Part shown: piece by piece, positions 33,881-46,533 of the stretch
Numbering within the stretch: the stretch's first letter is position 1
Layout: each line of letters begins with the position of its first letter
Source: Chrysoporthe austroafricana
Taxonomy: Eukaryota > Ascomycota > Sordariomycetes > Diaporthales > Cryphonectriaceae
Length of the DNA: 64,000 nucleotides
Direction of reading: 5' to 3'
NCBI GenBank assembly: GCA_001051155.2
Contig: JYIP02000001.1
Location: 3,906,001-3,970,000, forward strand
Position numbers and translations under genes: made by a program
The notes under the pieces: generated by a model
What the model was told of the DNA's origin: nothing
The model's input: the letters and a program-made list of their open reading frames with translations, nothing else
The model's database searches: none

Positions 33881-35943
33881 ATGCCTCACTTCAACCCTCT
33901 GGCGAACGTCACAGGGCGCAACGCCTATACACTTTTCGATATCCGGTAGGTTGGGCCCCAGCCTGGTTCCCCCAACCCTGCTGCATCTTCTCTGGTCGCA
34001 TCGGCTGACAGTGCGCCGTACCAAAAGACTTGACAATGACTTCATCGTTTTCCGCGGCAACGACCACGAGTCGTCCGGACAGCTGCTCAAGGGCACCCTC
34101 GTCCTGTGCCTGCCATCGCCCCTGCGGGTCGAGGATGTGCACCTCAGGCTGATAGGAACAGAAAGGCTGAAGTGGGTTGCCTTCTGAATTCCCTCTGGCC
34201 CTCTATCCCCTCCCAGCTTGGCTGACAGAGCCCCCCACCCCCCAGCTGGACCGATGCGCGCATCACGCCCACCGGCATCTCGAACCAGAAGGTCGACCGC
34301 AGCCAGATCTTCTACGACCACAGGTGGGCGCCCTTCGTGGGCGGCAAGGGCAAGACCATAGTATTAGACAAGGGCAACTACGAATGGCCGTTCGAGCTCA
34401 TGCTGCCCGGCGACTTCTGCGAGAGCATCGAGGGCATGCCCGAGGCCAGCATCACGTACCACCTCAAGGCGACCGTCGCGCGGGGCAAGCTCGCCTACGA
34501 CCTGCACGCGAAGAAGAGGCTGCGCATAATACGGACGCTCGAGTCCTCGGCGCTCGAGTTCCTGCACGCCATGAGCGTCGAGAACATCTGGCCCAACAAG
34601 GTGGAATACAGCGTCGTGATCCCCCAGAAGGCCGTCGTCTTCGGCTCCTCGATCCCGCTCGAGACGCGCTTCACCCCGCTGCTCAAGGGCCTCAAGATCG
34701 GCGAGATCAACTGCCGGCTGATGGAGGTCCACGAGATCATAATCACCACCGCCCAGGGCCACACCATCCGCGAGCATAGGAGGGAGCGGGAGGTGAAGCA
34801 CTGGACCCTGACCATCAACCAGGAGGAGCACTGGAACGACATGATCGACGACTCCGGCCAGGAGGGCTGGGTTCTGAACACGGAGCTCGATCTCCCCAAG
34901 AAGCTGGGGAGGTGCATGCAGGACACCAACGTGCATGGCATCAAGATACGCCACAAGCTCAAGCTCGTGGTCGCCCTGCACAACCCGGACGGCCATGTCT
35001 CGGAGGTGAGTTGCCCCCCAGGTCAGGCAGCCCAGGGCCCGTGAAACTGACGTTCTGGCAGCTCCGTGCGACCCTGCCCGTAACGATCTTCATATCCCCC
35101 AACATGCCCCTTGACGAGGAGGGCAACCTGGTTCGCCAGTCGCCACACGAAACCGCACCGGTGCAGCGGATGGTCGGCATCGCGCCCCCCGGCTACGGCG
35201 AGCACATCCTCGACCAGCTCTACGACGACGTGGACATGAACGGGCTGAACAGCAGCGGGCTCCAGACCCCGGCGATACAGTCCGGGGTCAACACCCCGTT
35301 CTACGCGCTGTCCAGGGCCGGTTCGGCCGAGAACCTGCACAACCTGGGCGGGATGCAGGCTGTGCCTCCTGCCGCGCTTAGCTCGCGTCTGCAGGACGTG
35401 TCACTGTCTACGTCGGACAGGAACCACTCGTACAACAGCCTCAACGGTGCCGCTCTGACGGACGGTGCCACGACGCCGCACTCTGCACACGCCCCGACCG
35501 ACAGCAACCACAACTCGCCGCCGCAGTCCGCTCCGCTGTCGAGGTCGCACAGCGGCGAGGACTTCTCCGGTATCAACACCCCGGAACACCTCGAGTTCGA
35601 GGAGCTCAACAAGGTGCCGAGCTACTCCACCGCCGTGAAGACGCCGGTGCGACCCCTGAGCACGGTGGAGGGGACGGCCCTGCCCGACTACAACTCGGCA
35701 GTCAGCGTGCCGAACTCGCCCACCATCACGACCGCGCACGTGTCAAACCCACTCGACTCGATCCCCGAGGCGCGGACGACCGACGCCGACCAGGGGATGC
35801 CGCCGCCGAGACCGCGCCCGTCTCGGAGGCAGACGTCGCTGGGATTCAGCAACCTGCTGCGCCACCACCACAACGACGGCTTCGAGGACGACGTGAGACG
35901 GAGGCTGCACCTGCTGCAGGCCCGGGCCCAGACGCCGTACTAG
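33881..35943 (+). CDS. creD: Alpha-arrestin, CreD-like HECT-ligase adaptor
   Basis: CreD-type arrestins recruit the Rsp5/HulA ubiquitin ligase to membrane transporters and act in carbon catabolite control. Four exons: 33881-33945, 34028-34171, 34246-35005, 35062-35943; 616 residues. Arrestin-N spans about 15-180: LFDIRLDNDFIVFRG, LVLCLPSPLRVEDVHLRLIG, GNYEWPFELMLPGD, SIEGMPEASITYHLKA. Arrestin-C spans about 200-345: RIIRTLESSALEFLHAMSVE, IWPNKVEYSV, KIRHKLKLVVALHNPDGHVSE, ATLPVTIFISPNMPLDEEGN. The tail has PPGY (a PPxY ligase-binding motif, about 365), then EHILDQLYDDVD and LPDY, and is otherwise Ser/Thr/Pro-rich. The exon 2-3 junction gives RLNWTDARITPTGI; reading through instead meets a stop within five codons. 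I use creD because this block order matches Aspergillus CreD as I remember it; other arrestin paralogues cannot be wholly excluded. Confidence 0.82.
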
Positions 35944-37503
35944 AAGTACCGCTGGGCACGACTCACATCAGTCTCGGCCGGCCGCAGATGGTGATGAGGC
36001 GAGAACCCGAAGGACCCAGGCGAGCGACGTGCCGTGACTGTCGTTTAGCTGTGTAAACACTAAAATACCAAGAATACCCGACACCAACTACCGAGCGTGT
36101 GCCTGCGGGCACACAGACTCCTTGGCACACACTCACTATTTCAGCGCTTGCATTTTTTCCCCAAGACATAGATAAACGGCACGGCAGAGCGGGTCCGCAT
36201 GAACAACACGGCGTTATTTGAGAGTATCACTGGAACAATGCATGATAGAGAAAGGGGGTGGCGGCAGGGGGGAATGGTCTTTCTACTGCTGTACGGGAGT
36301 TCGCATCCGGGAAAGGGGGGCTTTACAGTCTACTGTACATTGTGTCTCTTGTTAATATACCCCAAATCGCCTTGAGATGGCAGCAATGCACACACACGTA
36401 TCCGCGTACCTCTAAAGGTGACTACCCGAGACGACCCCTAGCACGGTGATACGTGCGCGCCGAGCTACTAAGCCTAGAACCGTGCGGTGTGACCTGCTGT
36501 GTGACCTCCCTATGTACTCTTGACAGCCACCTACCTCCACGCCCCTTAGGTGGCTCACTCAAAACCAAGAGAACGCAAGCTGCGACACCTTGTCACAGCC
36601 GACAGGTAGCAAGCATGGTGATACCTTCTTCAGAAGTCGATCTTGGGCTGCCAGCCAAGTGGGCGAGTGGGATGGCGCCCACCACAAAAACGAGTCGTCC
36701 TATACCGAAGGCGGGAAAGGGCCTCTCACAAGTCGGCGCACATGAGCGCATCAGAGGCGCGCCGGCAAGGAAGTGAGCTGTTTTATGGGTGATCTCTGCC
36801 GTGACGTCACCTAACAACGCCGAGCCTTGGATCTGGGAGATAGCGCTGGTTGATATAAGTTAAATCGTCGGGCCGTCACCCTGGGTCCTTCTGATCCGTA
36901 AACAATCAATATCAGCTCTATTTTGGGACTCGACACGACTCCCCGGCAGCCAGCCTCATCTGACGGGGCCGCATCACTACCACACGAGAGGTGAGTTCTA
37001 TTTCTGTCGTGCTGTTGGGCGTCGCGGGGTGAGAGCAGTGAGCTCTCCTCATTCTGCTGGCCCCCTCCCCCCTCGAAGAGGATTTGTCGGATGTTCCGAC
37101 GGCCGGCCCCCACACAAGCTCAAGGTTCCCATCGATCAATCTCGCGTGGTTGAGATCGCCAGCAGGGGTTGGATGCAATTGATTCTGGACCCCTGCGTGG
37201 CCCGATGGGATCTGTGGATATCACCTCATCTGCCGCGGCGGCCACCAGCCCGCTCGCCTTTTCTGGCACATTGTCTTGCGGTTCGCCTCGCTCAAGACTC
37301 GTCGAGAAGTCCCTGCTGTCTTGGTCTCTGCCACGGGTCCCCGAGCACGGTTGCGCGAACTGGTCTTAGACATTGCTGCTTCAGGTACGTCGAGGAGTTG
37401 AAACTGACAAATCTGCTGCCAGGAACGCCGCCTGTACATACAACACCCCTGAAAACGCTCTATTTAACCGTCGAGTGATCGCCACGAGTCGAACGTCTTC
37501 AAT
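35944..37503. other. Intergenic region, promoter of the SLM-like gene
   Basis: About 1.5 kb, no supported gene. Confidence 0.5.
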
Positions 37504-39071
37504 ATGGCCGAAGGACAGCCGCTGGCCCTGAGAACGGGTACCACCATGTCGAGCACGCTCAGCGGAGACGCTGTTCCCGACACAGACCCGACTACCGTGC
37601 GTTGCGCTGCTCCCCCCTCCCCCAGACCTGCCCGACAGACCAGGACAACCCGCTGACACTCTCTCCCCGGGGACAGACCGCCGGCCTGCTTGCCGAGCGC
37701 CTGCAGGCATGGAAGCATGCCGTGGGCTACCTCGAGGACTACATGAGCGCGGTCGAAAAGATCCACAAGGAGCAGAGCAAGGAATACGAAAAGGTCCTCA
37801 AGACCATCTCCAAGCCGCTGCGCGAGGGCCACCACTTCGACCAGAACCTGGGCGGCGTGGCCGGCTTCTACGAGAACCTGCGGCAGAACACGCAGGCGCT
37901 AATCAACAGCAACGCCGAGACCGAGAAGAGCATCAAGGGGTCCGTCCTGCCGATCCTGGACCGCCTGCACAAGGAGGTCAAGAACAAGGTCAAGGAGCTG
38001 GCGTCGGGCGCGCAGAAGGGCGCCAAGGATGTCGAGAAGGCGCGCAACACCACGCAGAAGTACATCGAGATGCTCGGGCAGCACTCAGCTAGTTTTGAGT
38101 CCACCGGCGGCAAGATGAACCCCAGCGAGGACCCCTACGTCCTCCACAGGGGCGTGCTGCACCGCCTGCACAGGCAGGTCATCGAGGAGAACAACCACCG
38201 GAACGACCTGATCGCCGTCCAGCAGAACTTCGAGACCTTCGAGGCGCACGTCATCCAGGTCATCCAGCAGGCTATGGAGGCCTTCAACCAGTTCGCCGGC
38301 GGGCAGGCCCTCAAGACACAGGCGCTGTACATCGATATGCTCGGCGCCGCCCAGCGCATCCCGCCGGACTTTGAGTGGAAGGGCTTCCACCAGCGCTACG
38401 CAGAGACGCTCGTCAACCCCAGCGACCCGCCCAGGACGGTCGAGGCCATCACGTTCCCGAACCAGGACCACTCGTCGACCAGGCCGCTGATCGAGGGCAG
38501 CCTGGAGCGCAAGTCGCGCAACAAGCTGTCGTGGGGGTGGTCTACGGGCTACTACGTGGTGACGGCGTCCAAGTTCCTGCACGAGTTCAAGGACTCGGAC
38601 AACGTCAAGAAGGACCCCACGCCCGAGCTGTCTATCTACCTGCCCGAGGCGACGATCGGCACCCCCAGCGGCGACAAGTTCAACGTCAAGGGCAAGGACC
38701 GCTCCAAGACGATGAGCAGCAAGCTCACGGGGACGTCGGAGCTTAACTTCAAGGCGCACACGGCGGCGGACGCCCAGCGGTGGTTCGAGGTCATCCAGAA
38801 GGTCTGCGGCGCCGCGGGCCCCGCGGCGCCGGCCGACAGCGGGCCCACGAGCCCCGTCGTGAGCAGCAGCGGCGACTCTCCGGTAAAGACCGAGGCCCAC
38901 GCCCCGGAGGCCGAGAAGGCGGAGGCGGCGGCGGCGGCAGCGCCGGCGCACCACGCGGCGGAAGGAACTGGGACTGAGGGTACTAACCAGGGACCTGTTG
39001 AGCAGAAGCACCAGGAGTCGGGCGTTACCGGGCCCCCAGCAGCAGAAACCAAGGGTAAGGATACGCCATAG
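37504..39071 (+). CDS. Slm1/Slm2-like PI(4,5)P2-binding protein (F-BAR-like plus PH)
   Basis: Slm proteins bind PI(4,5)P2 at eisosomes and pass membrane stress to TORC2. Exon 1 37504-37596, intron 37597-37676 (GTGCGT...GGACAG), exon 2 37677-39071; 495 residues. The coiled, charged region (about 32-290) has ERLQAWKHAVGYLEDYMSAV, ISKPLREGHHFDQNLGGVAGFY and VIEENNHRNDLIAVQQNFETF. The PH domain (about 300-410) has LIEGSLERKSR, WGWSTGYYVVTASKFLHEFKD, LSIYLPEATIG, FNVKGKDRS and HTAADAQRWFEVIQKV. The tail is Ala/Glu-rich. A strong donor (GTAAGG at 39055), a CTAAG branch and acceptor CAG at 39124 near the stop would alternatively end the protein at 39138 with a slightly different last five residues. 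Confidence 0.9.
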
Positions 39072-40363
39072 GGCCCCATTGCTTCTTGACGTCGGGGCAT
39101 CTTGAGACTAAGGCTTGTGCTCCAGCATCGGCGACGTAGGAAGTTTCCGAGACGAACTGGACCGCGACGGCGGTAGCGACGGCGGGCGAACGGCGGAAGA
39201 GCGAAAAGCAGCGGCGATGGGCTGGCCCGGAGGAGGAGCTGCTCGGCGGGGCGCAGGCCTGGGGGAGCTGGCCTGGCGGCAGCGGGGATAGCGACGGGTC
39301 GGTAAGAGTGGTACAGCAGCGGACGGGGGACCGCAAGAGGGTGGTGGCGATGTCGACGCCGGACGATAAGGGTGGGGAGGGCTGGGGCAGCACGGGAGCA
39401 GGGAAGAGTGCCTACAACGACGCGAAGCTGAGCCTGACCAAGCCGTGGCGCTCGAGATACCCCACCCCTCACGACCTCAAGGAGCGGCTGGCACGCAGCT
39501 CAGGGAGCGACGATGGGGCTTAGGGAGCCGGGGCCTCGGTGTGGGAGGTGGAGGACCGGGCTGTGGCCGGCGGTAGGGGGTGGTAATGATTAATAACGAG
39601 ACGGCTGGCTGTTGGTGGCGATGATAATGGTGGTGTTGTCATGTGTGATGGATGATGAAGCGAGCAGTTCAGTTGCTGCCTGGATCGCATGCTCTGCGTC
39701 GGCGGGCGGACCGGAGGGAGCTGGAACTGCTCGAGCTACACGATGTCACTTACGTCCGTACACTACTACACTGTCTCATTTCTTAGCACGGCAGAACGCA
39801 GAGCGAGCGGGAGCGGGCTGTCATTCTACTGCGTCTTCTCGAACTCTTCTCGTTTGGGTCTCCTGCGGCCTGGCCCGCACAGGCCGAGGTGGCACCGATA
39901 CAACCCTTGGGGGTGGCACGGCGTTGTCGGTTGGTCTTCCTTCTCTGCGCTCCGCTGTTCTCGAGCACCGAGTCGCAGTCGCAGTCGGAGATGCTGTGAT
40001 CACACAGATCACTCCCCCTCTCCAATTTCGCCCTCGTCCAATGGGATGTTTTTATACTTGGGCCCGAGTCATATGCAGTGCGGCAGAGTGAGACAACGCT
40101 CTGTATCGGGGAAGACGGCGAGGGCGCGTGGTGTGGTGGGTGCTGCCTGATGACATAATAAGGCGCGATGCCTTGCCCGTGCGGCTGGGAGCGGCTGTCG
40201 TGCTGTGCTGATGGCTGCGCTCGATGCTGGGTTCTCACAACTCAACTGCGTTTTGTCACGGCACAGCACAGCACAGCAGCACACTCCCGCACGCAGCGCC
40301 TGAGCCGACCGACCTTGGGAACCCCCCACTCCCCCTTCCTCTCCCGTCGTCTTTCTGCACTCG

Positions 40364-40391
40364 TTTCGATTCGATTCGATTCGATCCGATC
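40364..40391. repeat. (TTCGA)n pentanucleotide array
   Basis: Four to five near-perfect copies of TTCGA, ending in TCCGATCC. Confidence 0.8.
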
Positions 40392-40606
40392 CCCGTGGGC
40401 GTCTTCGTCTGGATCGGGCCCTGGAGCAGCAGCCTTCTCGGCCCTGGCGGCTCCCGCCACGGTCCGCAGTGGGCTCGTCGTGGTGGGAATGGAGCCTGCT
40501 CGCAGCGTCTCCCGCGGCGCCGCGAGGCTCCCGGCTCACACGCACATGAGTGCCCACGTCGACGCTCTGGCCTCCACGGCGGGGCCTGGGCGGCCTCGGG
40601 CTGCAC

Positions 40607-40643
40607 GCGCAGCGCAGCGCAGCGCAGCGCAGCGCAGCCGCAG
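40607..40643. repeat. (GCAGC)n pentanucleotide array
   Basis: About seven copies of GCAGC/CGCAG in non-coding sequence. Confidence 0.85.
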
Positions 40644-41464
40644 TGCAGCTGTCTCCGATCCAAGCGCCAGGCCCCGCCGCCCGCAGCGCAGGAAGGAGAC
40701 GGACAACGCCTTGCCGGCGCCAACAATCCATCCTTCTTCCCCTTCCCCCCCACCCACCTCCTCGTCTGCAGCTATCTCTCCCCTCTGGCGCTAGCTAGGC
40801 CGGAAAGAGGGCAGCGTACGGGGGGTTGGGCACACTGGCCAGGGCGTCCGGACGGCTCGCTGTCCCCAGCGTCTGTCCAAAGCTGGGCCGCGGGCGGAAC
40901 CTGCTGGGCAGAACGAGGCCCAAGAGAGAGCAGGGCCAGGGGGGCGCGGGGGTGGTGGGGTGGGTGTAGGCGGCGAGACCTATCCGGATCACATACCCGT
41001 GCGCCTGTCTTGGCCCGCAAGGCAGCCCTCGACGCCCTGGCACCTTGGCGCGCTTTCTCCCCCCTCCCCTGCCAGGCCGAGCAGGGCAGCCAGAGAGTCC
41101 TTTTTGCTTCTCAGGTCGGGCGGCGTCCGGGTGCATGACGCGGTGCCATCGCCCTCGGGCAGCGATCTCGGTACCGGCCTCGCGCAGCTGCGTTCGTTCG
41201 CATCAGGGTTGCAGAGGGAGGCCATGGCGCAGGCCCCGAAGCGCCCTGCTGCTGTTACTGCTGACCTCCCCCAGCGCCCCACACCTCTCCTCTTCAGTCC
41301 TGGTAAGGCAGCGCCTTAGCTAATTATAGGGGACCATATCACACTCTCGCCCTTGAGTCCGCCCTCCTCAGCACGAGGACGGTCGGCTTCTGTTTCTGTC
41401 CTGCGACTGACGAGTTGACTCATCACCGGGTTGCCTCCAGTACGCCTACTCGTTGGGTTCTTTG

Positions 41465-41466
41465 GG

Positions 41467-41499
<33 letters not shown>

Positions 41500-41622
41500 C
41501 GGGGGGGGGGGGGGTGCCGGCCGGGGGGGGGGGGGGGAGCACCCCCCCGGGGGCGCGCCACCCCCCCCCCCCGGCCCGCACATGCGTGNGGGGGAAAAAA
41601 AAAAAAAAAAAAAAAAAAAAAA
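41465..41622. other. Homopolymer patch with an undetermined base (assembly weak point)
   Basis: An A run of about 30 is followed by long G and C runs, an N at 41589, and a second A run of about 29. Mirror-like A runs around G/C runs and an N look like a poorly resolved gap rather than genomic sequence. Confidence 0.75.
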
Positions 41623-44393
41623 GGACCTGTTCTGGGCCAGGCAACCGACCGGTAAGAGTTTGGGTTCTGCGCCGTGGGTGGGCAAAGCCACGAGCACAAC
41701 AGCCGCGCAATCACCGGTAGCGATCTCGCAATAGCGTTTGTTGGGCCGGCTGCGGTATGACGCAGACGCCCGGCTGCGCTGTTGCCCACGGGGGAGCCTT
41801 CCTGTGCCTCGAGATCCGGGAGAGATCTTGGGGTGCCCTGCCCCACGGCAGTCACAGTTCTTCTGGCAGATTTGCTCGCCGTGCCAACAGTTTCTTTCTC
41901 GCCCCTGTCACAGTCCGTAAGCTCGATCATGGAGGAGTCACAGTCTTGCGGCCCTCGAGGAACGTCTTGCAGCAAGGAGAAAAACAGGGTTCGGTCCGGA
42001 GACGCTGCCTGACGGCGCTGCTTTGGGTAGTCGTGTGAGCGCGAACGCCTCGTGAAAGGACTCTCCCCTGCCACTCCAGATCCCTGCACGCCATCGCACA
42101 TTTAGTCCTAGGAAGGCAGTATTTCACCCAATTATAAGTCGGACGGTTCATCTAGGACCTCGATCCGGGACTCAGCAGGTGACGTGCGACTCGGCCTTGT
42201 CGGGTGGGGCTATGCACCCCAGGCGTTCGACCCCTACGTCTTCTTTCTCTGGGCGACTGGGCCGGAGCAGCCCGTTCAAGAAGACGCAATTGCTTCGACA
42301 TCTCTGTGGACGCTATTTCACAGAGCGCAGGACTAGTTGGGAGTCGACACTGCGCGCTGCTTTGCGGCTCTTGAGCTGTCTGCATTCACTATCCACTCTC
42401 GGCGTCGATTGGCACAGCGGTCCATGCATTACCCTCTTGCAGTCCGTCCCAGCGCATTGGTACATTAATCGTGTGGATCAGCTCGCCCTTCCTTGCTTCC
42501 GATTGGCATCTCTTGCATGGCGGGCTGGTCCTGTCCTCATGGGAATTGCAACGACATGTCTCCACCTGCATCTCGCCCATTTCTGTACACATACCACGGC
42601 CTATATTATCAAAATATATATATACATCACGCCGGCATCCCTGCGAATCCCGCCCCAGTGTACCATTGGTACAGGGGGCGCGATCCCGCGACCCGGCCCT
42701 CGAGCAATCCTCGACAAGCGAGATATTGCTGGGGTAACACACCATCACAATACGGCGTCTTTTTGGGGGCTGAACGCCTGGCCGGCTGGCCCGCGACATC
42801 CGCGAACACGCCTGCGGCCCATTTGCGACCCGCTGGTGTTCACCGGCCGACTGGGGCATCAGCCCACCACTGGTCGTCTTGCCCTTGGCTGGACTTCTAG
42901 CTACAGCGCGCAGCAGCGGCCCAAGTGAGTCAGGGCCCGAGGCTGGCGGATCACATCTGCAGATCATCATCCTGGGGGTTTAGTTGGCGGCACGGGCATC
43001 GTGCTATTCCGAACCGCTGCCGCGGTCTCCACGTGTTGTGGCTGGCAGGGACAACATTCCTTCCTTTGTCTTGTAGTGGCCAGGGCCGACATGGCCTCGA
43101 GGGCAGGCCGATTTGCACGTCCGCCCTAGGCTCGTTCTGTCTGCCATCCCCGCCGGCTGAAAGAAGCCCTTGCAAATAAGCAGATTATCGTGCGCCCTGC
43201 AGGGACGATCGGGAAGGATCCATGAAGCGGACGGCACTCATTTGGCTGGAGCGAGAGATCTATAGTCGAGCAGACCCCTCCTCAGGACAGGGTCTAGTCT
43301 CGGTCTGGCTAACTTATGCTTAATCATGAAGTGAGGCGGCTGCCGGCTAAACGAGGACCAGCTGTTGCTCCCACAAGTGCAGGTCGCGCGTGTCCTCATG
43401 CGAAAATGGCCTCGGCGTTGCCAGCGTGGTGTTAGTGGAGGGCTCCCCATACGCGTCATCGGGCGACGGGGGCCACCCTCTGAGCGTGTGGAAGGGGACG
43501 CCCTCTCGCTGCTCCAGAAGGGCGTTGAGCTGGCGGGAAGGGAGTGGGGGACGGACACACCTGGGCGGTCTTCTCACCGAAGATGCTTACCTGCTCCAAC
43601 CGAAAGGGAGGTGGGCCCGCCGGGAGGGAAAAGATATCGAGGTCAGCCCGTCTTCCGCGCGTCTGATGGCGGCTCGGGGGGCGTGGCTGACTTTTTTTTT
43701 TTTTTTGTTTCGCCAGCTGAATTAACCTACCTGTTTCCCTTCTCCGGCACAGCCTCACCAATACCCTGTCCCACCCTGACAGGTCGCTATTCGTGCTTGC
43801 GGATCGCAGGAGGAGGGGGGGTCCTCCTCCGGTCGGAAATCAGAGAACGCGACGTGGGAATAACATGCCTCGTGCCGATCTGGTGCAGCAGGTAATGACA
43901 ACACATCAACATAGCGCGTCCCCTGTGCCTGGGGAGCCGGGCCCCGGGCTCCTTTATACTTGAAGTGCTCCTTGCCTGCTCCGCCCAACTTCCATTCTCA
44001 CCCTACCGTCCCAGACGAGGCTTTCCGTCGACGGGTTTCGTTGGCCGGGGTAGGGGTTTCTTGGGTTGCCTCACCTCTCTGAGTCCTATTCCGTCCACGC
44101 GCGCACGCCTCCTCCCCACTTTCCTGCCTTAAATCGCCCCAGGGCGCTCCCAAGGCAACGTCTGAGTCCTATATCTCTGTACAATAACATGCTCGTCTCC
44201 TCCCGAAGGGAAATGATCGTCCTCCCCGAGTCACCTTCTGAAGCCGGTCCCCTTCCTGTTCCCTTCTAAGTTCTCATCCCACTCCCCATCCTCCTCATGC
44301 CCCTTCTAGTAACACTTCGAGGCTGGTCACACGACAACCGCCTACACCTCGCTGCTACACAATCGGTGACCTGAGGTCGGACCAGGTGTGAAG

Positions 44394-45751
44394 ATGACGA
44401 AAGAATGGGATCAGTACAGGAGTATCATCCTGGGCTTTTACATGGACCAGGGCATGACCCTCCACGAAACCATGAGGGTCATAGAGCGAGACTACGGATT
44501 CAAGGCGTCGTGAGTGCACTGATCCTTGTTCTCTCCCACCCAGGACGGTTCTGATGCCTTGGCCTCCAGAGTCAGGGCGTATCGGACTCGCCTCAAGAAG
44601 TGGAAAGCCAAGAAGTACAACAAGAACCAGAGTCGGACGGAGGGTGGGCAAGGTGTCCCGACGTCGCCGGCGACACTGGCTAGCCCTACCAACACGAGCA
44701 CCTCTGCGACAATGTCACGACGGACCCTCTCCCACCAGGGAAATTCCCGTCCGCGTGTGGCGGTCTCCTCGATACCTCGGGCCTTGGCCACCCCCCAGTA
44801 GGTTGCTCCCCACGCCGGGCCTCGAAAAAAACCTTGCCTGACCCAAGAGACAGCTCGCGCGCCGCTGCTGGCTACTCCTCTCCCATCACGCCCACCCAGT
44901 ACATGCCCGACTCGTACACGAACGCCGGCAGCCCCACGAGCTCCGCGTCCTCGAACTACTACAGCGACCAGCAGCAGTATCCCACTCCGGTAACGTACAA
45001 CCCGGACCCGAACGCCTACGCCCCCATGGCCAGACAGCTGTCCGGCCCGCAGCAGCGACCGCGGCAGATGAGCGACCACAGCCCCTTCGCCGGCGTCCCG
45101 TCCCACGCACAACACCACGGCCTGTACGCCGGGGACGGCGGCCCCGCCGTGCTGCTGGGGCGCGACCTCCTGCCCCTATCGCCCCCGGCCGCGCCCGTCG
45201 AGGCCGAGCACATGCTGGCCCTCCTCGAGGCCCAGATCCGGCAGCTGGCGAGCCGCGGCGGGCTGGACGCGCGCGTCCACCACGACCTAACCGCCTTCGA
45301 GCTCTACGCGCAGGTCACCGGCCCCCGGAGCACCGCCGACATCGAGTACCTCTGCCGCCTGTATGCCGCGTTCGTGAGCCACGGCGCCCATGCGGGGCGG
45401 ATCGCGCCCCCGGACTTCCAGCAGGCGGTCGTCCTGGCCCTGCAGACGAACAGCATCAAGGCCATCCAGCAGCACCAGTACCAGAAGCAGCAATACGGGA
45501 CCGCCGCCGGCGGGCACGGGGGCCTCCCCGGCATCCCCCCGTGGGTCAGCATCTGGGTCATGGCCTGCCTGCAGAGCCAGCGGGGCGACGTGGCGGGCGT
45601 CGGCAGCCTGCTCGGGCTGCTGCCGCTCTTCACCAGCGCGCAGACCGACGTCAAGAAGCTGCAGGCCTTCCTCCTCGAGCGGGCGTCCGCGGCGCCGGGG
45701 CGGTACGGCACCCCCGAGAGCCAGACCAACCTGCCGGTGGGCGCCTTCTGA
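44394..45751 (+). CDS. Clr5-domain protein
   Basis: Three exons: 44394-44509, 44570-44797, 44848-45751; 415 residues. Residues 4-55 form a Clr5 domain, a small helical, probably DNA-binding module found at the N-terminus of many fungal proteins: W-D-Q-Y-R-S-I-I-L-G-F-Y, then MTLHETMRVIERDYGFKAS, and, across the first splice, VRAYRTRLKKWKAKKYNKN. The rest is Ser/Pro/Gln/Tyr-rich (about 90-200) and then more ordered (EAEHMLALLEAQIRQLASRG...LDARVHHDLTAFELYAQVTG), with no ankyrin or other recognised domain. The second intron (GTAGGT...CCCAAG) is needed to pass a TAG. Probably a nuclear regulator; target genes unknown. The name refers to the domain only, not to the fission yeast gene. Confidence 0.8.
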
Positions 45752-46533
45752 GACCCGGCCGGGAACTGACTGACGGCGCGCTGGGGCCCGCCGCGTCACG
45801 AGACGGAGAGACCCCGCCGGGCCGGGTGGAAGGGAGACTGCGACAAGGAGAGACGAGCGCTGCCGCGTCTGCGCCGACACGAGAATGAAGAGACGATCAT
45901 GACGACGGCGACACGCACCCTGAGACGACGCGGGGCGGGGAAAGCGAGACGACAGACTGACACGAGATGGGAGTTCGAACGCCTGTATAACGAGACCACG
46001 ATCATTACCCACCATAGACAGGCGGGGGCGAGACGGAGTAGGCAACACACGAGAAACAACACCGCCTGGTATGTTCAACACGCGGAAGAAGAGGGGGAGA
46101 GGTTGTTGTCATTCAAGTGGAGAAGAAAAAAAAGCAAAGGTGTTGCGGCAAACTGTGGGTGATATGCTGTTTCTTTTGGCGTGTGTTGTATTTTTAGTTT
46201 TAGTTTTCCTTGTGACGCTCCCTGATACCCTATCCTGTTTCTGTTTCTGTTTCTGTTTTTGTTTCAACTGCCCGGAGTCGAAGGAGTCAGATGCATCGCG
46301 GGAGAAGCAGGATCCACAGAACTGTATAGATTTACTACAGTACTGCACGAGGTGGACAGCTACTCGTCCAGTATCAAGACGGATCTCCCAAAAAAAAAAA
46401 AAGAATGAGGGCAGGTTTTGGTCAAGATTGAATATCTCCTGGTTATAATGTTACGGTTCGGCCATCGCGCAAATGGTATGCATGAGTTCCTTGGGTGATT
46501 AGCATGCTGTTGCTGGCTGTCCCTGTGACCGTC
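45752..46533. other. Convergent 3' spacer
   Basis: No supported gene. Contains a TTTCTG hexamer array at about 46235-46264 and an A13 run near 46390. Confidence 0.5.

Larger units (their letters stand above)
39139..44393. other. Very long gene-free GC-rich interval
   Basis: About 5.2 kb without a supported gene. Overlapping open frames up to about 300 codons on both strands lack recognisable domains. It holds two pentanucleotide arrays, a T16 run near 43691 and the N-containing homopolymer patch at 41465-41622. The most 3' part should include the Clr5-gene promoter and leader. Confidence 0.5.

Noticed and set aside
42179..42928. 249-codon plus-strand frame in the long interval
   Set aside because: No recognisable domain, overlaps equally long frames on the other strand, no splice partners.
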